Origin: Caenorhabditis remanei
Lineage: Eukaryota > Nematoda > Chromadorea > Rhabditida > Rhabditidae
Assembly (NCBI RefSeq): GCF_010183535.1
Contig: NC_071332.1
Location: 17,856,001 to 17,920,000 of the forward strand
Direction of reading: 5' to 3'
DNA: 64,000 nt
Positions 32,856 through 44,492 of the stretch are shown piece after piece. Positions within the stretch are counted from its first letter, which is position 1. Each line of letters begins with the position of its first letter. The position numbers and the translations under genes are program-made. Below the pieces are notes generated by a model. The model searched no databases, was not told where the DNA came from, and was given only the letters and a program-made list of their open reading frames with translations.

Positions 32856-34055
32856 TGATGTTTATCACAACTTGTGACTCACAAGGATGTGATAATTATT
32901 GAAAATTTTAATGTTGGGCTAAAGTTAAAAAAAAATTTCTTCTCCTCTTTCATATCGTTCTATATAAAACTGTTGATGCTTGTAGATGCCAACCCGCCTT
33001 AAGATTTAGCTCTCTTCTTAATAAATAAAATCGAAACAAAATATTATTTTCTCCCTTTATTCTTTTGAGAACCTTATAGCGTGTCCTTTTCATCTAAAAA
33101 TGATGAACATCACCAACCCATTGTCTGCCAGAAACAAATAACATAATAGATAAGACCTCTGTGAACTTAGCAGCCCCGACACTGTCACTTCTCGGTCTCT
33201 CATCTCAATTGACGTTTTCAACACACATTGATTGATGCCTCATTAACCGATTCCCACTGCCTGATTATCCAATGATAAGATGGCTAAGTCATTACCACCT
33301 CATTACCACGTCACGTCGTCATCATTAATATTTTCTGAGCCGCAGTAAGGTCGGGACGGTAAGTAGCTACTTTCTATTGAGTCAGTGGGAATATTCAATG
33401 TTTGTCGCAAACGGACTGCCCTATTTTTGGAGGGTTTGCAGCTCTCTACGTGTATATCGAGATTGGTGATGTGACAGATATTCATCGACTAATGAGACTG
33501 ATTAAGGAGAACGGGAAAGGTGGAAATCATATTAACCCGGATAGCAAGTTGAGTAGCGCTTACAAAAATACTCATGAGCGAAATACAATGAGGCATTATT
33601 CAATGTGTGTTGAGAACCGTTTTACGTCTATTGGGATGAGGATGGATGTCGGGGCTGCTGAGTTCACAGAGATCCCACCCATTGTGTCCCCAAGATATTT
33701 GAGAATGTGTGCGTACCTAGATCGGTTAATGTGGCATCAATTAATGTGTGTTAAGAACCGCTATCGGGATGAGAGTCCGAGAAGTAACGGTGTGGGGGCT
33801 GCTGAGTCCCGAGAGATCTCACCCATTATGTTATTTGCTTCAGGCAGACAGTGGGTTGGTGGCGTGGCAATCAACCAATACAAAGGGCCATTTGAAGGAA
33901 ATAACGAGAAATAATGTGGTAGGCGATGTACTGCCACGACCGCCTGTCTGCCTCATTATTTGCTGAGAACTGAAGTTATTTCACTCTTTCCGTGTTTTTC
34001 TATTCTTTTTTTCTATTCTTTCTTTACTGACTTCCACTGTTTCAGATTTTCCAAA
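32856..34055. other. Intergenic: orphan family promoter blocks
   Basis: 33100-33250 is a minus-oriented family upstream block with no gene attached. 33595-33700 and 33720-33960 are two tandem plus-oriented copies before copy M. AATAAA near 33024 probably ends the F-box gene. Confidence 0.6.
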
Positions 34056-35146
34056 ATGTCTCGAAGCAAACCACTGGCTTATCAGTCTTCCAAAGCAGTC
34101 CTAGAGTATATCAGTTTTGGAAAGAGGTTAGTTTTTGGCCTAATTTCAGTTGTTAATTTCTATTTCAGGAAGCATCTCTATGCCATGTGCCCAGCAATCA
34201 GAAAAATGGAAGAAAATGTGCCCTATCATCTCGAATTAGTTAATCTTAAATTAGTCCCGCTGTCTATGACGCGAGACGTTTCAATCATGACTATTGATTC
34301 TTTTGAATTTTCATTTTTGGAGTATGAAGGAAATAAGATGTTTATAGATAACCTTTCGACGGAGAAACGTGTCGATCAGCTTACCAGTTTGAGACCCGAG
34401 CAGGCAGCGGAGAAGTTTTTATTGTATAATTTGAGCAGAGAGGGGACACGCATTAAAACAGTTGACTTGATTGTGAGTGTGTTTCGTTTTTTTTTTCATT
34501 TCAATCAAAACCAATTCTCAGGACGGACCAGAGTTTATTTCTGAATGCATTCCAATTGCTATCAAAAAGTTGAATGTAAACAGAACCGCTGCATGGTTCC
34601 CAACAAATATTCCAATTGAAAATGTGGAAGTAGATACTACAGTTCGAGAAGACACTGTAAGTTTCAAGTTTTAAAAATGATCATATTTTCCAGTCATTAT
34701 TTTGGTTGAAAATAGCGAAACACGTAACAGTGAGAATTCCGGGACCTTTCGCAGGCAGAATCCACACAGAAATAGTATCTGAATGGAATTGTGAATCCAT
34801 CCGAATTGAGTCATCGATGTGGAGTGAAGAGATTGCTGACTACTCTAACAAAGTATCGCAAAGAACCGATAGACTAATTGGAAGTAGATTAATAGCAAGG
34901 CACAGTTCACCAGTGCAACGCCTGATTGATATTCTTCATTCAAAAATGAATGCCAGAAGGACAATATTGAATGGCAGGTGAGTAGTTGGGTTATGATTTT
35001 TATGATGCCATTAAGAATTCAGAACATGTGCAACAATTTCAATCGACGAGTCGACAGAGTTGAACGTTTACGGTTCTACGTTCTTTGATCTCGATGTGAT
35101 TGTGGAAGTCTGTGCGAGAGGATCTGCAATCGATCAAGTTCTTTGA
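34056..35146 (+). CDS. DUF3557-like tandem-family protein, copy M (altered exon 4 acceptor)
   Basis: It starts at 34056 and stops at 35146 after I-D-Q-V-L. Exon 2 reads C-P-A-I-R-K-M-E-E-N-V-P-Y-H-L; exon 3 reads D-G-P-E-F-I-S-E-C-I-P-I-A-I-K. The normal exon 4 acceptor is mutated: TTTTAG|CTG is TTTTGG|TTG at 34701-34708. A TTTTCCAG at 34686-34693 could replace it, staying in frame and adding S-L-F-W before L-K-I-A-K-H-V. That leaves an intron of about 37 nt, near the lower limit for this genus. The internal Met of M-A-K-H is also Ile here. Confidence 0.7.
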
Positions 35147-35785
35147 TATTCTCTTTTTTTTGTTTTCCTATAATTTATACGTTATTCTTTTTTTACAATA
35201 TAACCTTTTTATGTCGATACTGTCTTTATAATTGTCGTTGGGTTGATGTGGACCGTCGCTTGCGTTATGGGCTGACCGCTTCCCAAAGATTTTGTGTGCG
35301 CAGACCGAGATTCGTGACGTGGTAAGTAGCTATTTTCTGTTGATTCAGTGAGGATATATTTGTCAATTGGTTTTATTGTCTTATTGAATGAAGTCGTCGA
35401 GAAATGAGAACGTGGCAGATGGACTGCCCGATTCTTGGAGAGCTTGCAGGTTCTACGTATGTATGCGTACACCGAGATTATCGACGTGACAAATATTCAT
35501 CGACTAATGAGGTAGAGCGGGAAAATTGGATATCAGAAAAAATTTGACAACCTGACTCTTCGAACCGAAGAGATTTCAACACTAAACAAAAAAATAAGAT
35601 GGTTTTGAAACATCATAGTTTCGAAAAGGAAAATATCTTACACTACTTGCCACGTCACGAATCTTGTTAGTTATAATAGGTAATCTGTCAGAAATGATAA
35701 TCATTCATGTAGGTATATATTTATTGTGAACTCAACAAAAATGCTACTCCGTCTTCATATGTCGTCTTCATATATCATGGTGAAA
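35147..35785. other. Intergenic downstream of copy M
   Basis: Partial CCACGTCA module (about 35250-35500) and AT-rich sequence up to the inverted repeat. No gene seen. Confidence 0.5.
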
Positions 35786-35889
35786 TTAGTCGAACTCAAA
35801 ATGAAAACGATTCTGAAAATTAAAAATAAGGAAAGAGACAGGTGTTGCATGAAATAAATGTTTATTGAAGAATGCTGAAAAACGTCTCA

Positions 35890-36430
35890 TTATCCATTGA
35901 TGTTTCCTTCAGTAGCCAATACAGTTGTAACGGCGGTGACGATGGCGGTGACAATACTGGCTGGAACAGTTTAGATATTTATTTAGACAGACAAAGAGAG
36001 AACTCACAAATCAAATTTTTGATGTTTCTGACCAAATCTGCTGGAGTGTCTGAAAACAAAAACTGGTTGAAGTAGGAAATTGTTTTCCGGACTAACAATA
36101 ACCGCCGCCTCCATTTGGTGAAGGGATCTTAATGTTGTCCAAAGCCTCAGAGAGAGCATCGAGTGCGTCCTGAACCAATTGGTTTGGATGTATTAAAAAT
36201 TATTGTAATTGAACTTACTTGAAGAGTAGGATCAGTTACTTGAAGAGTTGGAAAAGTAACTGGAAGAACACCACCAAGGAGGTCTCCGAGAGCCTGAAAA
36301 AATGGTGAGGGCATCCTAATATTTCTTCGAGAAGATATGGGCTTATTGCTCCAAACTCAGATTAACTTTGACTCACCACAGCAGCTCCGAGTCCAGTGAG
36401 CGAAAGAAGAAGAACAAGTTGAAAATTCAT
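35890..36430 (-). CDS. Small secreted protein, inverted copy 1
   Basis: Five exons from 36430 to 35890, the mirror of the gene at 39385-39925 with the same 541-bp span and intron positions. Exon 1 encodes a signal-peptide-like M-N-F-Q-L-V-L-L-L-S-L-T-G-L-G-A-A-V. The mature part is rich in Leu, Asp, Thr and Pro, with P-S-P-N-G-G-G-G-Y and a C-terminal I-V-T-A-I-V-T-A-V repeat. I do not recognise the family. Near identity of the arms implies recent duplication or ongoing gene conversion. Confidence 0.75.
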
Positions 36431-36768
36431 TTCGGAATGATACTCTTACACTGCCACCCCTCTCTTTTATGTTGTCCCTGTTTTTCAATTAGCTCTCTTT
36501 TTTGAATGGGACACCTACATATGGAACATTATTAAAAAATGTCTGGTATTCACTCAGCGGGGAATCTTTTCGTTTTCGCCCATTGGATACAATAGCCAAA
36601 TAGGAAATTGAATTTTCGAGCCGTTGTCAGTGGCAGAATATCTCATAATTTCAGTTGCCGATCAACATGTTTTCAAAAAAAAGAAGTTTATTTTCCGACT
36701 AATAACAAAAAATGAAAGAAAATAGCAAGAAGAGATATCCTACAAAATAATTGTTCTCTAGCGTGTTC

Positions 36769-36980
36769 TCAAAATTTATCAGTCTTCTGAGTCCTCAGTT
36801 TTGTATAATCCGCTGCCTCCGATTTAGCTATCGATGGAAATCCCAAATTGCACAGAACAACCAACACCGACACGAAATAAAACAGGATTGACCACTGCAA
36901 GATATAATTTTAATGTTGTCTTGGAGCTAACTATCAAACCTGTTGGAAAGTGAGGAATCCGGTTGCCTTGATTTCAAAGG
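36769..36980 (-). pseudogene. Truncated SLC17 3' end, internally deleted
   Basis: On the minus strand this matches 38362-38400 of the SLC17 paralogue joined to 38837-39014, so about 440 bp (the end of exon 3, exon 4 and most of exon 5) are missing. It shares a short TTCC-containing word at the join. It ends with the last exon (W-S-I-L-F-Y-F-V-S-V-L) and a stop. No promoter or first exons are present. Confidence 0.85.
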
Positions 36981-37415
36981 GCTACATTTTTTTTAGTTGC
37001 AAGTTTTTCAGTCCAAATTTCTTCTGCCGATTTGAAGCCGCTGCGAGAATGACATTACTCGCTGTGGAAACCCCTTCCTAAGGAGCTGCCAACTACAAAA
37101 ATAAAACTTTAAATTGGATTTACAAATCTCACAAAAATTTACTTTATGAGACGGTCTGCCACATTGGGACACAATTTCTAAATTTCTAATTTTCAACTGG
37201 AAATTACGAGTGTCACAATCATTATAATAAGTACCGTACTACTAGATCATTTTGGTCACTACGATTTTTACTACAAAAAATCAAGAGAACAAGTTTAAAA
37301 AGAAACGTGTAGAATCGGAAATGAACGCATAAATATTTGAATAAATTACCAATAAACGCAGTTTGAACGGTATAAAAACAAACGGCCGATTAGAATAAAT
37401 TACAACTTTGCAACA

Positions 37416-39014
37416 ATGTCCAGTAGTGATACTTATGAAACAAAACTGGACGCCGCGAGGTGCAATTTTGTGTTCTGGAACCGTACCCGAATTTATATAA
37501 TTCTTATGACGTAAGTGTGATTAACTAAATGTTATGAATTGAAAATTTTCAGCTTGACATGCCTCACATTCATCCAAATGAACACTTTGACATTCAGTTT
37601 TTCTGTAATCTGTATGCACGATGTTATGGAAGACAGTCGGCTAAACAGCACTCATTGGTTCTCACAAACTACCGAAAAATCCATAATATTCTCTGGTGCC
37701 GCTATTGACGGTTTAATTGGACTGCTCCCGTCGGTTCCTCTAATCAGTTTTTTTGGCTTCAAAAGTGTTCTAGTCTTTTATGGAATAATTTCCTCACTAG
37801 GAACATTTATGTTCCCTATGGCAGTCTTCTCTGGATTTTACATCTCCTTATTATGCCGTATTCTACAAGGATTCGGATCCGCTATCATTTTTACAGCAGT
37901 TGGAGTGGTGCCAGGTATCTGGGCACCGAAGAGTGAGGCTAATACATTTATGGCAGTTCTGTCATGTGCTTATCAATTGAGTAATATCGTTTGTATGCCT
38001 GTTTCCGGGATACTTTGCGAATCAGTGTTGGGGTGGAGGTCCATTTATTATCTTTTTGGATCGCTAACTCTTATGATTTATATACTGTTTTGGTTTACGT
38101 ATTCGGATAATCCGGAAGATAACAGGTATCTTTCTGCCTTTTTCAGATGCTTAATATTTTCCACAAGTTCAGATTCATCTCTCAAGAAGAATTATCTCAA
38201 ATTACTTGTGGAAAAATTGAGAAGATAAAAGAGCCAGTCCCGTACATATCTGTATGCAAAGACCCGACTGTTCTAATCACTTGGCTATCTTGTTTCGGAG
38301 GCAGCATGGGTTTTTACATTCTGTCACTATACGGTCCCACTTATCTACGCGAAGTTTTTAAATTTGAAATCAAGGCGACCGGATTCCTCACGTCACTTCC
38401 ATTCGTTTTGGCGGCGGTCTCCAAGCTTTCAGCAGGACGACTGTCCGACAAATTAACGTTTTTATCGGAAAAGGTGTAATTAAAATGAGTACTGTAGCAC
38501 TGTAGCAAATGTTTTTTACAGGCAAGATTTGTATTCTTCGCAGCAATTTCCCAAATGGGACTAGCCGGAGGAATGGCTGTCATGGCGTTCACGACGAATC
38601 GTCTTCTTGCCCAAGTAGCCTTCAACTTTGCAATCGTGTGCTCCGGTATGAACATTATGGGAGTTATCAAGTGTGCCCAATTGGTAATTCTGTCTGAAAC
38701 AACCAGTCAAATAAAATAATTTTATGTAGCGTTGCCAGCAACACGTGCATTTCACACTGGCGGTGATTTCGTTCACAGGGTATGCCGATCAGTTTTTGGC
38801 ACCGATTCTAGTGAGAGTTATTTGTCCGGATAATACTTCCCAACAGGTTTGATAGTTATCTCCAAGACAACATTAAAATATCTTGCAGTGGTCAATCCTG
38901 TTTTATTTCGTGTCGGTGTTGGTTGTTCTGTGCAATTTGGGATTTCCATCAATAGCTAAATCGGAGGCAGCGGATTATACAAAACCAAGGACTCAGAAGA
39001 CTGATAAATTTTGA
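37416..39014 (+). CDS. SLC17-type major facilitator superfamily transporter, paralogue 2
   Basis: Six exons: 37416-37510, 37553-38125, 38173-38473, 38522-38683, 38730-38846 and 38889-39014, giving 457 aa. It is close to the gene at 3330-7245 throughout: N-F-V-F-W-N-R-T-R, G-V-V-P-G-I-W-A-P, G-W-R-S-I-Y-Y-L-F-G, Y-G-P-T-Y-L-R-E-V-F and the S-E-A-A-D-Y-T-K-P tail. Exon 2 here equals exons 2 plus 3 of paralogue 1, so one intron differs. The gene lies in the loop of a large inverted repeat, and its last exon is part of the right arm. Likely an anion transporter; substrate unknown. Confidence 0.9.
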
Positions 39015-40066
39015 ATTTTTGTATAATTGGAGAACGCGCTCTAATGAGAACACGCTATGATTAGAGAACAATTATTTTCAAGGAAATCTCTTCTTGCTAT
39101 TTTCTCATTTTTTGTTATTAGTCGGAAAATAAACGTTTTTTTTTGAAAACATTTTGATCGGCAACTTATGAGATATTCTGCCACTGACAACGGCTCGAAA
39201 ATTCAATTTCCTATTTGGCTATTGTATCCAATGGGCGAAAACGAAAAGATTCCTCGCTGAGTGAATACCAGACATTTTTTTAATAATGTTCCATATGTAG
39301 GTGTCCCATTCAAAAAAGAGAGCTAATTGAAAAACAGGGACAACATAAAAGAGAGGGGTGGCAGTGTAAGAGTATCATTCCGAAATGAATTTTCAACTTG
39401 TTCTTCTTCTTTCGCTCACTGGACTCGGAGCTGCTGTGGTGAGTCAAAGTTAATCTGAGTTTGGAGCAATAAGCCCATATCTTCTCGAAGAAATATTAGG
39501 ATGCCCTCACCATTTTTTCAGGCTCTCGGAGACCTCCTTGGTGGTGTTCTTCCAGTTACTTTTCCAACTCTTCAAGTAACTGATCCTACTCTTCAAGTAA
39601 GTTCAATTACAATAATTTTTAATACATCCAAACCAATTGGTTCAGGACGCACTCGATGCTCTCTCTGAGGCTTTGGACAACATTAAGATCCCTTCACCAA
39701 ATGGAGGCGGCGGTTATTGTTAGTCCGGAAAACAATTTCCTACTTCAACCAGTTTTTGTTTTCAGACACTCCAGCAGATTTGGTCAGAATCATCAAAAAT
39801 TTGATTTGTGAGTTCTCTCTTTGTCTGTCTAAAAAAATATCTAAACTGTTCCAGCCAGTATTGTCACCGCCATCGTCACCGCCGTTACAACTGTATTGGC
39901 TACTGAAGGAAACATCAATGGATAATGAGACGTTTTTCAGCATTCTTCAATAAACATTTATTTCATGCAACACCTGTTTATTTCCTTATTTTTATTACCG
40001 GAGTTTTTGAGACTTCTTAACGTATTCAACTTTCAGAATCGTTTTCAATTTTGAATTCGACTATTT
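38846..40066 (+). repeat. Right arm of large inverted repeat
   Basis: Pairs with 35786-36906. It includes the end of the SLC17 gene, the intergenic region and the small secreted-protein gene. The arms differ by scattered substitutions and a short insertion near 40000-40025. Confidence 0.88.
39385..39925 (+). CDS. Small secreted protein, copy 2
   Basis: Exons 39385-39438, 39522-39596, 39646-39718, 39766-39807 and 39855-39925 keep phase and give 104 aa. The N-terminal 18-residue hydrophobic signal ends A-A-V; then A-L-G-D-L-L-G-G-V-L-P, a P-T-L-Q/D-P-T-L-Q direct repeat, P-S-P-N-G-G-G-G-Y, and a V-T-A-I-V-T-A-V hydrophobic C-terminus. No cysteines. AATAAA follows at about 39951. The family is not recognised. 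The preserved exon structure in both arms argues that it is a real gene. Confidence 0.77.
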
Positions 40067-40622
40067 TAACCAACTAAATCATGAGGGGGTGGCATTTTTG
40101 TTAGTTTCTACTCAATTTTCTACCTGGGGTTTATCCTATGGGATTCCCAATAAGCACACATGGCCGGTTTTCCCTAGTGGAAATACTTGATTTTCAATAT
40201 ATTTAAAAACTACAACATTGATGAATAATTTGTGTCGAAGGAGACATAGCAAGATCAAGAAAATACCACAAACGCCTAAACTAATTGGAAACCTACATAT
40301 TTCAAAAGCATTCTTTTTTTCCGTTTAGTGTTAAAATGACATGGGTTCGAAATGTGCATTTCAAGTATCTTTACTCCGTTCCAATCTTTGTTTCCCTGCG
40401 CTCCCCCTAGCAACCGAACGTAAATATAAACTTTCGAACTTTAGCCAAATGTCATTTCCAGCTCATTTTCAGGTGTTTGCCATGTTTCCCTTCATGCGTG
40501 AGAAAAAATTTGATTATAACGTTTCAGGTGGCTAGCCATGCACACGCCCTCTCTATACTTTGAGCTCATTTTAGAGAACTAACACTTTTTGGTTCTCACG
40601 TCTCCATTCTTTCATTTTAGGA
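40067..40622. other. Intergenic upstream of IRLD gene 1
   Basis: AT-rich, with the 'gatttctaaattttctacc'-like word shared with 14100 ('gcatttttgttagcgctactcaattttctacc' family) near 40085-40140. No coding frame supported. Confidence 0.45.
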
Positions 40623-42771
40623 ATGTGGCTATGGCTTTTTGCGCCATTTCTCATTAGAAATGTGATTGCTGCTAACTTCGATCCTACTGAGTTCTTTAAG
40701 ACACGATGTGGTAAATCATTTTTTATTTAAATTACCGTAAAGTCCAAGTCCACACAATTTCCAGAGCCCAAATGCGTTTTCGAGGCATCTAACTTGAATT
40801 CCACTAATATAGATAAGTTCCCAAAGGATTGCTCCACTGTTTGCACAGATTTGGCGATAGATGACAAATGTGATTTGACTGAGGAGCAGTTGACGGCTAC
40901 ACTGCAGAATATGAAGCATTTGGTGGGAAGTTTGATTGTGATAAGTGTCAAATATACGAGTGTGAAGTTTCTGGCTGGCTTGGAGTCTGTGGAGTGTGGT
41001 GAGTCTTCTTATTAGTAACTGGCACCGAAATTCAATGTTCAATTTTTTTTTTCGACTTTTTCGAAATCTTTTGTGCGAAAAGGCAAATTTTCGACTATGA
41101 TTCTGAATTAGAGAAAATTATTATAAATCAAACTTGCTGAGCTGGGCCGAGATTGGAATTTTTCTCGGCCCGGCTCTTTTGAACTAAATTTTGACCGAAA
41201 ATTTGAAGTTTTTTGAATTTTTTTTCCAAAAATGTCGAATTTTTTGACTATTCTTCAGAATTCAATCAAAAACTAGTAATGAAATTAAAATTTGGATGTT
41301 TAATGTAAAACCTTTTTAAAATTTAAAAAATGTGGTAAAAATATGTACCTTTTCTTGAAGCCGGCCCGATCAAGCCGGGGCGGGGTCGAAATTTGATAAG
41401 TTTATAAGCAATTTTGAAAAATATTCGATGAGAAATTGAAAAATCGGTTCATTTTTTGAAGACGGGCCGGGTAGGGCCTTGACAAATACGGAATTCGCTT
41501 TTTTATAACGCAGCTTTGTACTCAGTGTTTCAGATCCGTGTTAGAACCAAATTTTTTGCAGTGGTACTGTAAAAAAATCCGAAATCCTCACACGTGAAGT
41601 TTTAGGATCAAATTCTCGAAATCCGAATCCTCACGTACGGAATTCCGAGTTCCCTTTTGGAAAAAATCTAGTTCCTGCCAAAAACCTAGAACCTCCGACC
41701 CCGCAGACTTCTGCCAAACTCCAATTCTTTCCAGGCGATCTCGATTTCCTCATTGTCCTGAACAACAAAATGTTTGAAGTCGGTATGACAAGCCTCAACA
41801 CCATCAATTGCTCTTCGATCGCCATTGACAATAATAAAGAGATGACCAAGTTGAATGTGCCTAACTTGAAAGTACAGTAACCCCCTCCCAAGAAATACAT
41901 CCATTTTTATTCAGTACATGTACCCATCTGAAGTTAATAAAACCGAAATCAAGGTCCGCATCGATGGATTATCCAAAAAGTTCTGTGTGACGACTGAGGA
42001 AATGTATAACTTGATGGGTGTACCAAATATCGACTTGGATAGTCTTGAAGGAATGCATTGTGAGCCAGCGACCCCCTTGACTAATGGAAAAGTTTGTAAC
42101 TCATCGTATACATTGATCTACCCAACAGAAATACTCGATGGGTGCACTCAATACTTTGGGAGTCTGGTAATAAACTCTGAAAATGAAAAAGATGTGAGCA
42201 AGTTGAAGTCAGTGGAGGCGATATTTGGTCCATTGTTTATTGAGAAGACCAACTTGACCAGTATCGATTTTCTGACCAATTTGAAGTTCATTTCTACGTT
42301 GGGATGTGGGTTACTGTAGTAATCAACATTTGAACAAAATTTGAACAAAATTCAGATGACACCACCGCAGTTCAAGTTATCAACAATCCATTCCTATCGA
42401 ATTTCTCATTTCCCAGTTTGAAGGTGAGTCTCGAGAGCCTCGTCTCACCAATTTTTTTTTTCAGAAAATCAAAACCAATGGCCACAACGGTGTTAACGAC
42501 GGTGTGATTTTCACCAATAACTCTTACACACTGTCTGAAGATCCCAATTTTTGTAATTTCTTCTGGAACTTCCTAGGCGTAGACGACTGGCCGTATCCAG
42601 AATTTGATGGGAAGAGTTGTGGTGAGAGTGATCAGAAAATTTTAAAGGTTTTATTTTTGAATTTCAGAATCGATTCAAGTGAGATACGATCAACAGCCAG
42701 TGAAAAGATCTGCAAGGAACATGGGTTTGGAGATAATGCTGATCTCAATTCTGTTAACTTTTCGGTTGTGA
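40623..42771 (+). CDS. IRLD protein 1: two receptor L-domains, membrane-anchored
   Basis: Exons 40623-40710, 40765-40998, 41735-41871, 41915-42305, 42356-42423, 42465-42621 and 42668-42771 keep phase; 392 aa. Signal peptide M-W-L-W-L-F-A-P-F-L-I-R-N-V-I-A. The first L-domain has C-S-T-V-C-T-D-L and L-V-G-S-L-I-V, the leucine-rich turns typical of insulin/EGF-receptor L-domains. The second has Y-F-G-S-L-V-I-N and I-F-G-P-L-F-I. The C-terminus (M-G-L-E-I-M-L-I-S-I-L-L-T-F) is a hydrophobic tail, either GPI or TM. There is no kinase domain. Nematode IRLD proteins of this form are proposed ligand-binding modulators. Intron 2 is 736 nt and holds a GGCCC-type repeat. Confidence 0.85.
41140..41480. 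repeat. GGCCCG-type foldback repeat in IRLD intron
   Basis: Two GC-rich segments ('gctgggccgagattgg', 'ctcggcccggctc' near 41150-41180; 'gccggcccgatcaagccggggcggggtc' near 41360; 'gacgggccgggtagggcc' near 41461) flank AT-rich sequence. A diverged relative of the element at 21427-21765. Confidence 0.6.
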
Positions 42772-43960
42772 ATTTTCAGAAAATTCAGAAATGCAATAAA
42801 CAGATGTTTGTTAATTGTCTTCTGAAGATTATTGTGCACAGTTTATTTCGATGAAGAGCAGTAAATCAGAAAATCACAAATCGGACATGCAGACACACAG
42901 ACAGATGTTTCTCATCACTCAAATACCCCACTTTTCGTCTTGATAGCATCATAGCCTTTCCATTTTGATGAGTGAAGGTTCGAGTTGGACCACTGAAACA
43001 AAAAGGGTATGCGGACACACAGACAGAACTTCTACCTATCAAAAATGATTCCTTTTAAGTTATTCATTAACTTCGGGTTGCCGTTAGCTTTTTCCAAGGA
43101 AAAAAATTTCAAATTTTTGAAATGAAAACCTGAGGAGTATAAGAGAATGTGTATTAAGTTTTTGGAGAAGATGTGATTTGGAATGAAGATTGAATTGAAA
43201 TAATTTAAATAATTTAAAATGTTATTGGATTTTTGACAAATATGGAATGAATCAGAGAATTAGAGCTGTGCGAAATTGCTTCCATTTTTTTCACTTCCGA
43301 CCAAGGCTGTGCGAAAAGTGTTCGGTTAGTTTTCGAAAAGAACCATTTTAAACATTTTTTGCTTGAAATTTGTTCTAATTTCGCACTCAGAAACAGGAAA
43401 ACAGGGTTTTGGGGGTTTGTCCTAGAAATAACTACTGTTTTTATACAAATTCAACATTTTTGCCTCTGAAAAACGTTTTTCAGAGAAGTTTCTTGATTTC
43501 TTTTTTAATTTTTAATATTTTAAAAAAAGCGTCTTTTTTTTCGATTTTTTCGATAATAAGTTTTGGAAAAAAACAAGTTTTTCGCTCCAACGTTCGACTT
43601 TTTCCTCAAAACACTTATCTGTGACATCCGTTAAAAAAATTTTGCCACTTCTGACTTCAGTGAAAAATGTCCAAAAAATTTGAGTTTTCGACGAAGATAT
43701 CAGTTCAATTTTGGTGATTTTTTGATGAAATATTGTATGAAAACAACTCCAAAATTCATTTTCGATGATGATGACTAGTAAATTGTTTTCTCAAGTTTGT
43801 CATACAAAAGGTTGCAGAACACATATTTGAATTCTAGTTCGTTTGAAATGAATAACAATTTTTCATTGACAAACCGAAAACTCATTAGATTGTATAGCTC
43901 TTGTCTGGCAGGTCATTCTAGATTAGATGCATTTTTTTCAATCGACGGTGTCTGCATATA
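42772..43960. other. Intergenic, no gene seen
   Basis: Contains 'cagacacacagacaga' words (about 42890-42905 and 43010-43030) and a diffuse T-rich repeat near 43320-43620. No conserved frame. Confidence 0.5.
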
Positions 43961-44492
43961 TGTTGCGGAATTAATAAGTTATTAACTCGCAACTTGAGCT
44001 ATAACTCCTGAGCCGTTAGTCTCACAGCAGATTCACTATAATCTGCATAAGAAATGAATAAAAGGAGCTTCAACAACTGCATGACACGTGACCCGTGACC
44101 TTCCACTCTGATACCATCACTATTCTGGACGTGCCCTGGACCCAACCTGGTGACCTTACAATAGGGATCTACCCTACATTTCTGTGCATATAAGGAAGAG
44201 GAAAACGTCAGAATGTCGTCGTCTCTCAATCACACTGACTCTATGCGTTCGACTGTCAATCGAGGATGATCTTGTGGCACCGTGGTTCGGAGGATCTTCA
44301 CTGCTTGCGGAAGCTCTACAATACAGCAACCGCCCGTGATCAGCAGTATTCGATGGGAAGAAGACTCAACTACTGGAACCTATGGAACTCTCTACTGACA
44401 TGTGAATAAAGTTGTTGTTGCTCTCCTCCCTTTTGTTCCTCTCGCACTATAAAAGTGGCATGGGCTCACCGTCCCACTTATGTGTCACGACA
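43961..44492 (+). mobile_element. Solo LTR (532 bp) with ATATA target duplication
   Basis: Begins TGTTGCGGAA and ends GTGTCACGACA (TGT...ACA). ATATA is at 43956-43960 and 44493-44497. Inside, TGCATATAAGGAAG near 44187 could be a TATA box, and GAATAAAG near 44403 a polyadenylation signal, the expected order for a plus-strand LTR. No second copy lies in the window. It sits 270 bp upstream of the chemoreceptor gene. Confidence 0.75.

Larger units (their letters stand above)
35786..36980 (-). repeat. Left arm of large inverted repeat
   Basis: Near-identical reverse complement of 38846-40066 plus a short piece of 38362-38400. It carries a copy of the small secreted-protein gene and a deletion-fused 3' end of the SLC17 gene. 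Outer homology fades at 'cgaactcaaaatgaaaacg'. Confidence 0.88.

Noticed and set aside
1..35146. A selfish toxin-antidote system as explanation of the gene array
   Set aside because: Nothing in the sequence (no partner gene pair of different families, no TM toxin-like protein) supports it; the array alone is not evidence.
35872..36075. 67-aa frame, with an inverted twin at 39740-39943
   Set aside because: Antisense of exons and introns of the small secreted-protein gene; the sense strand has proper splice sites.
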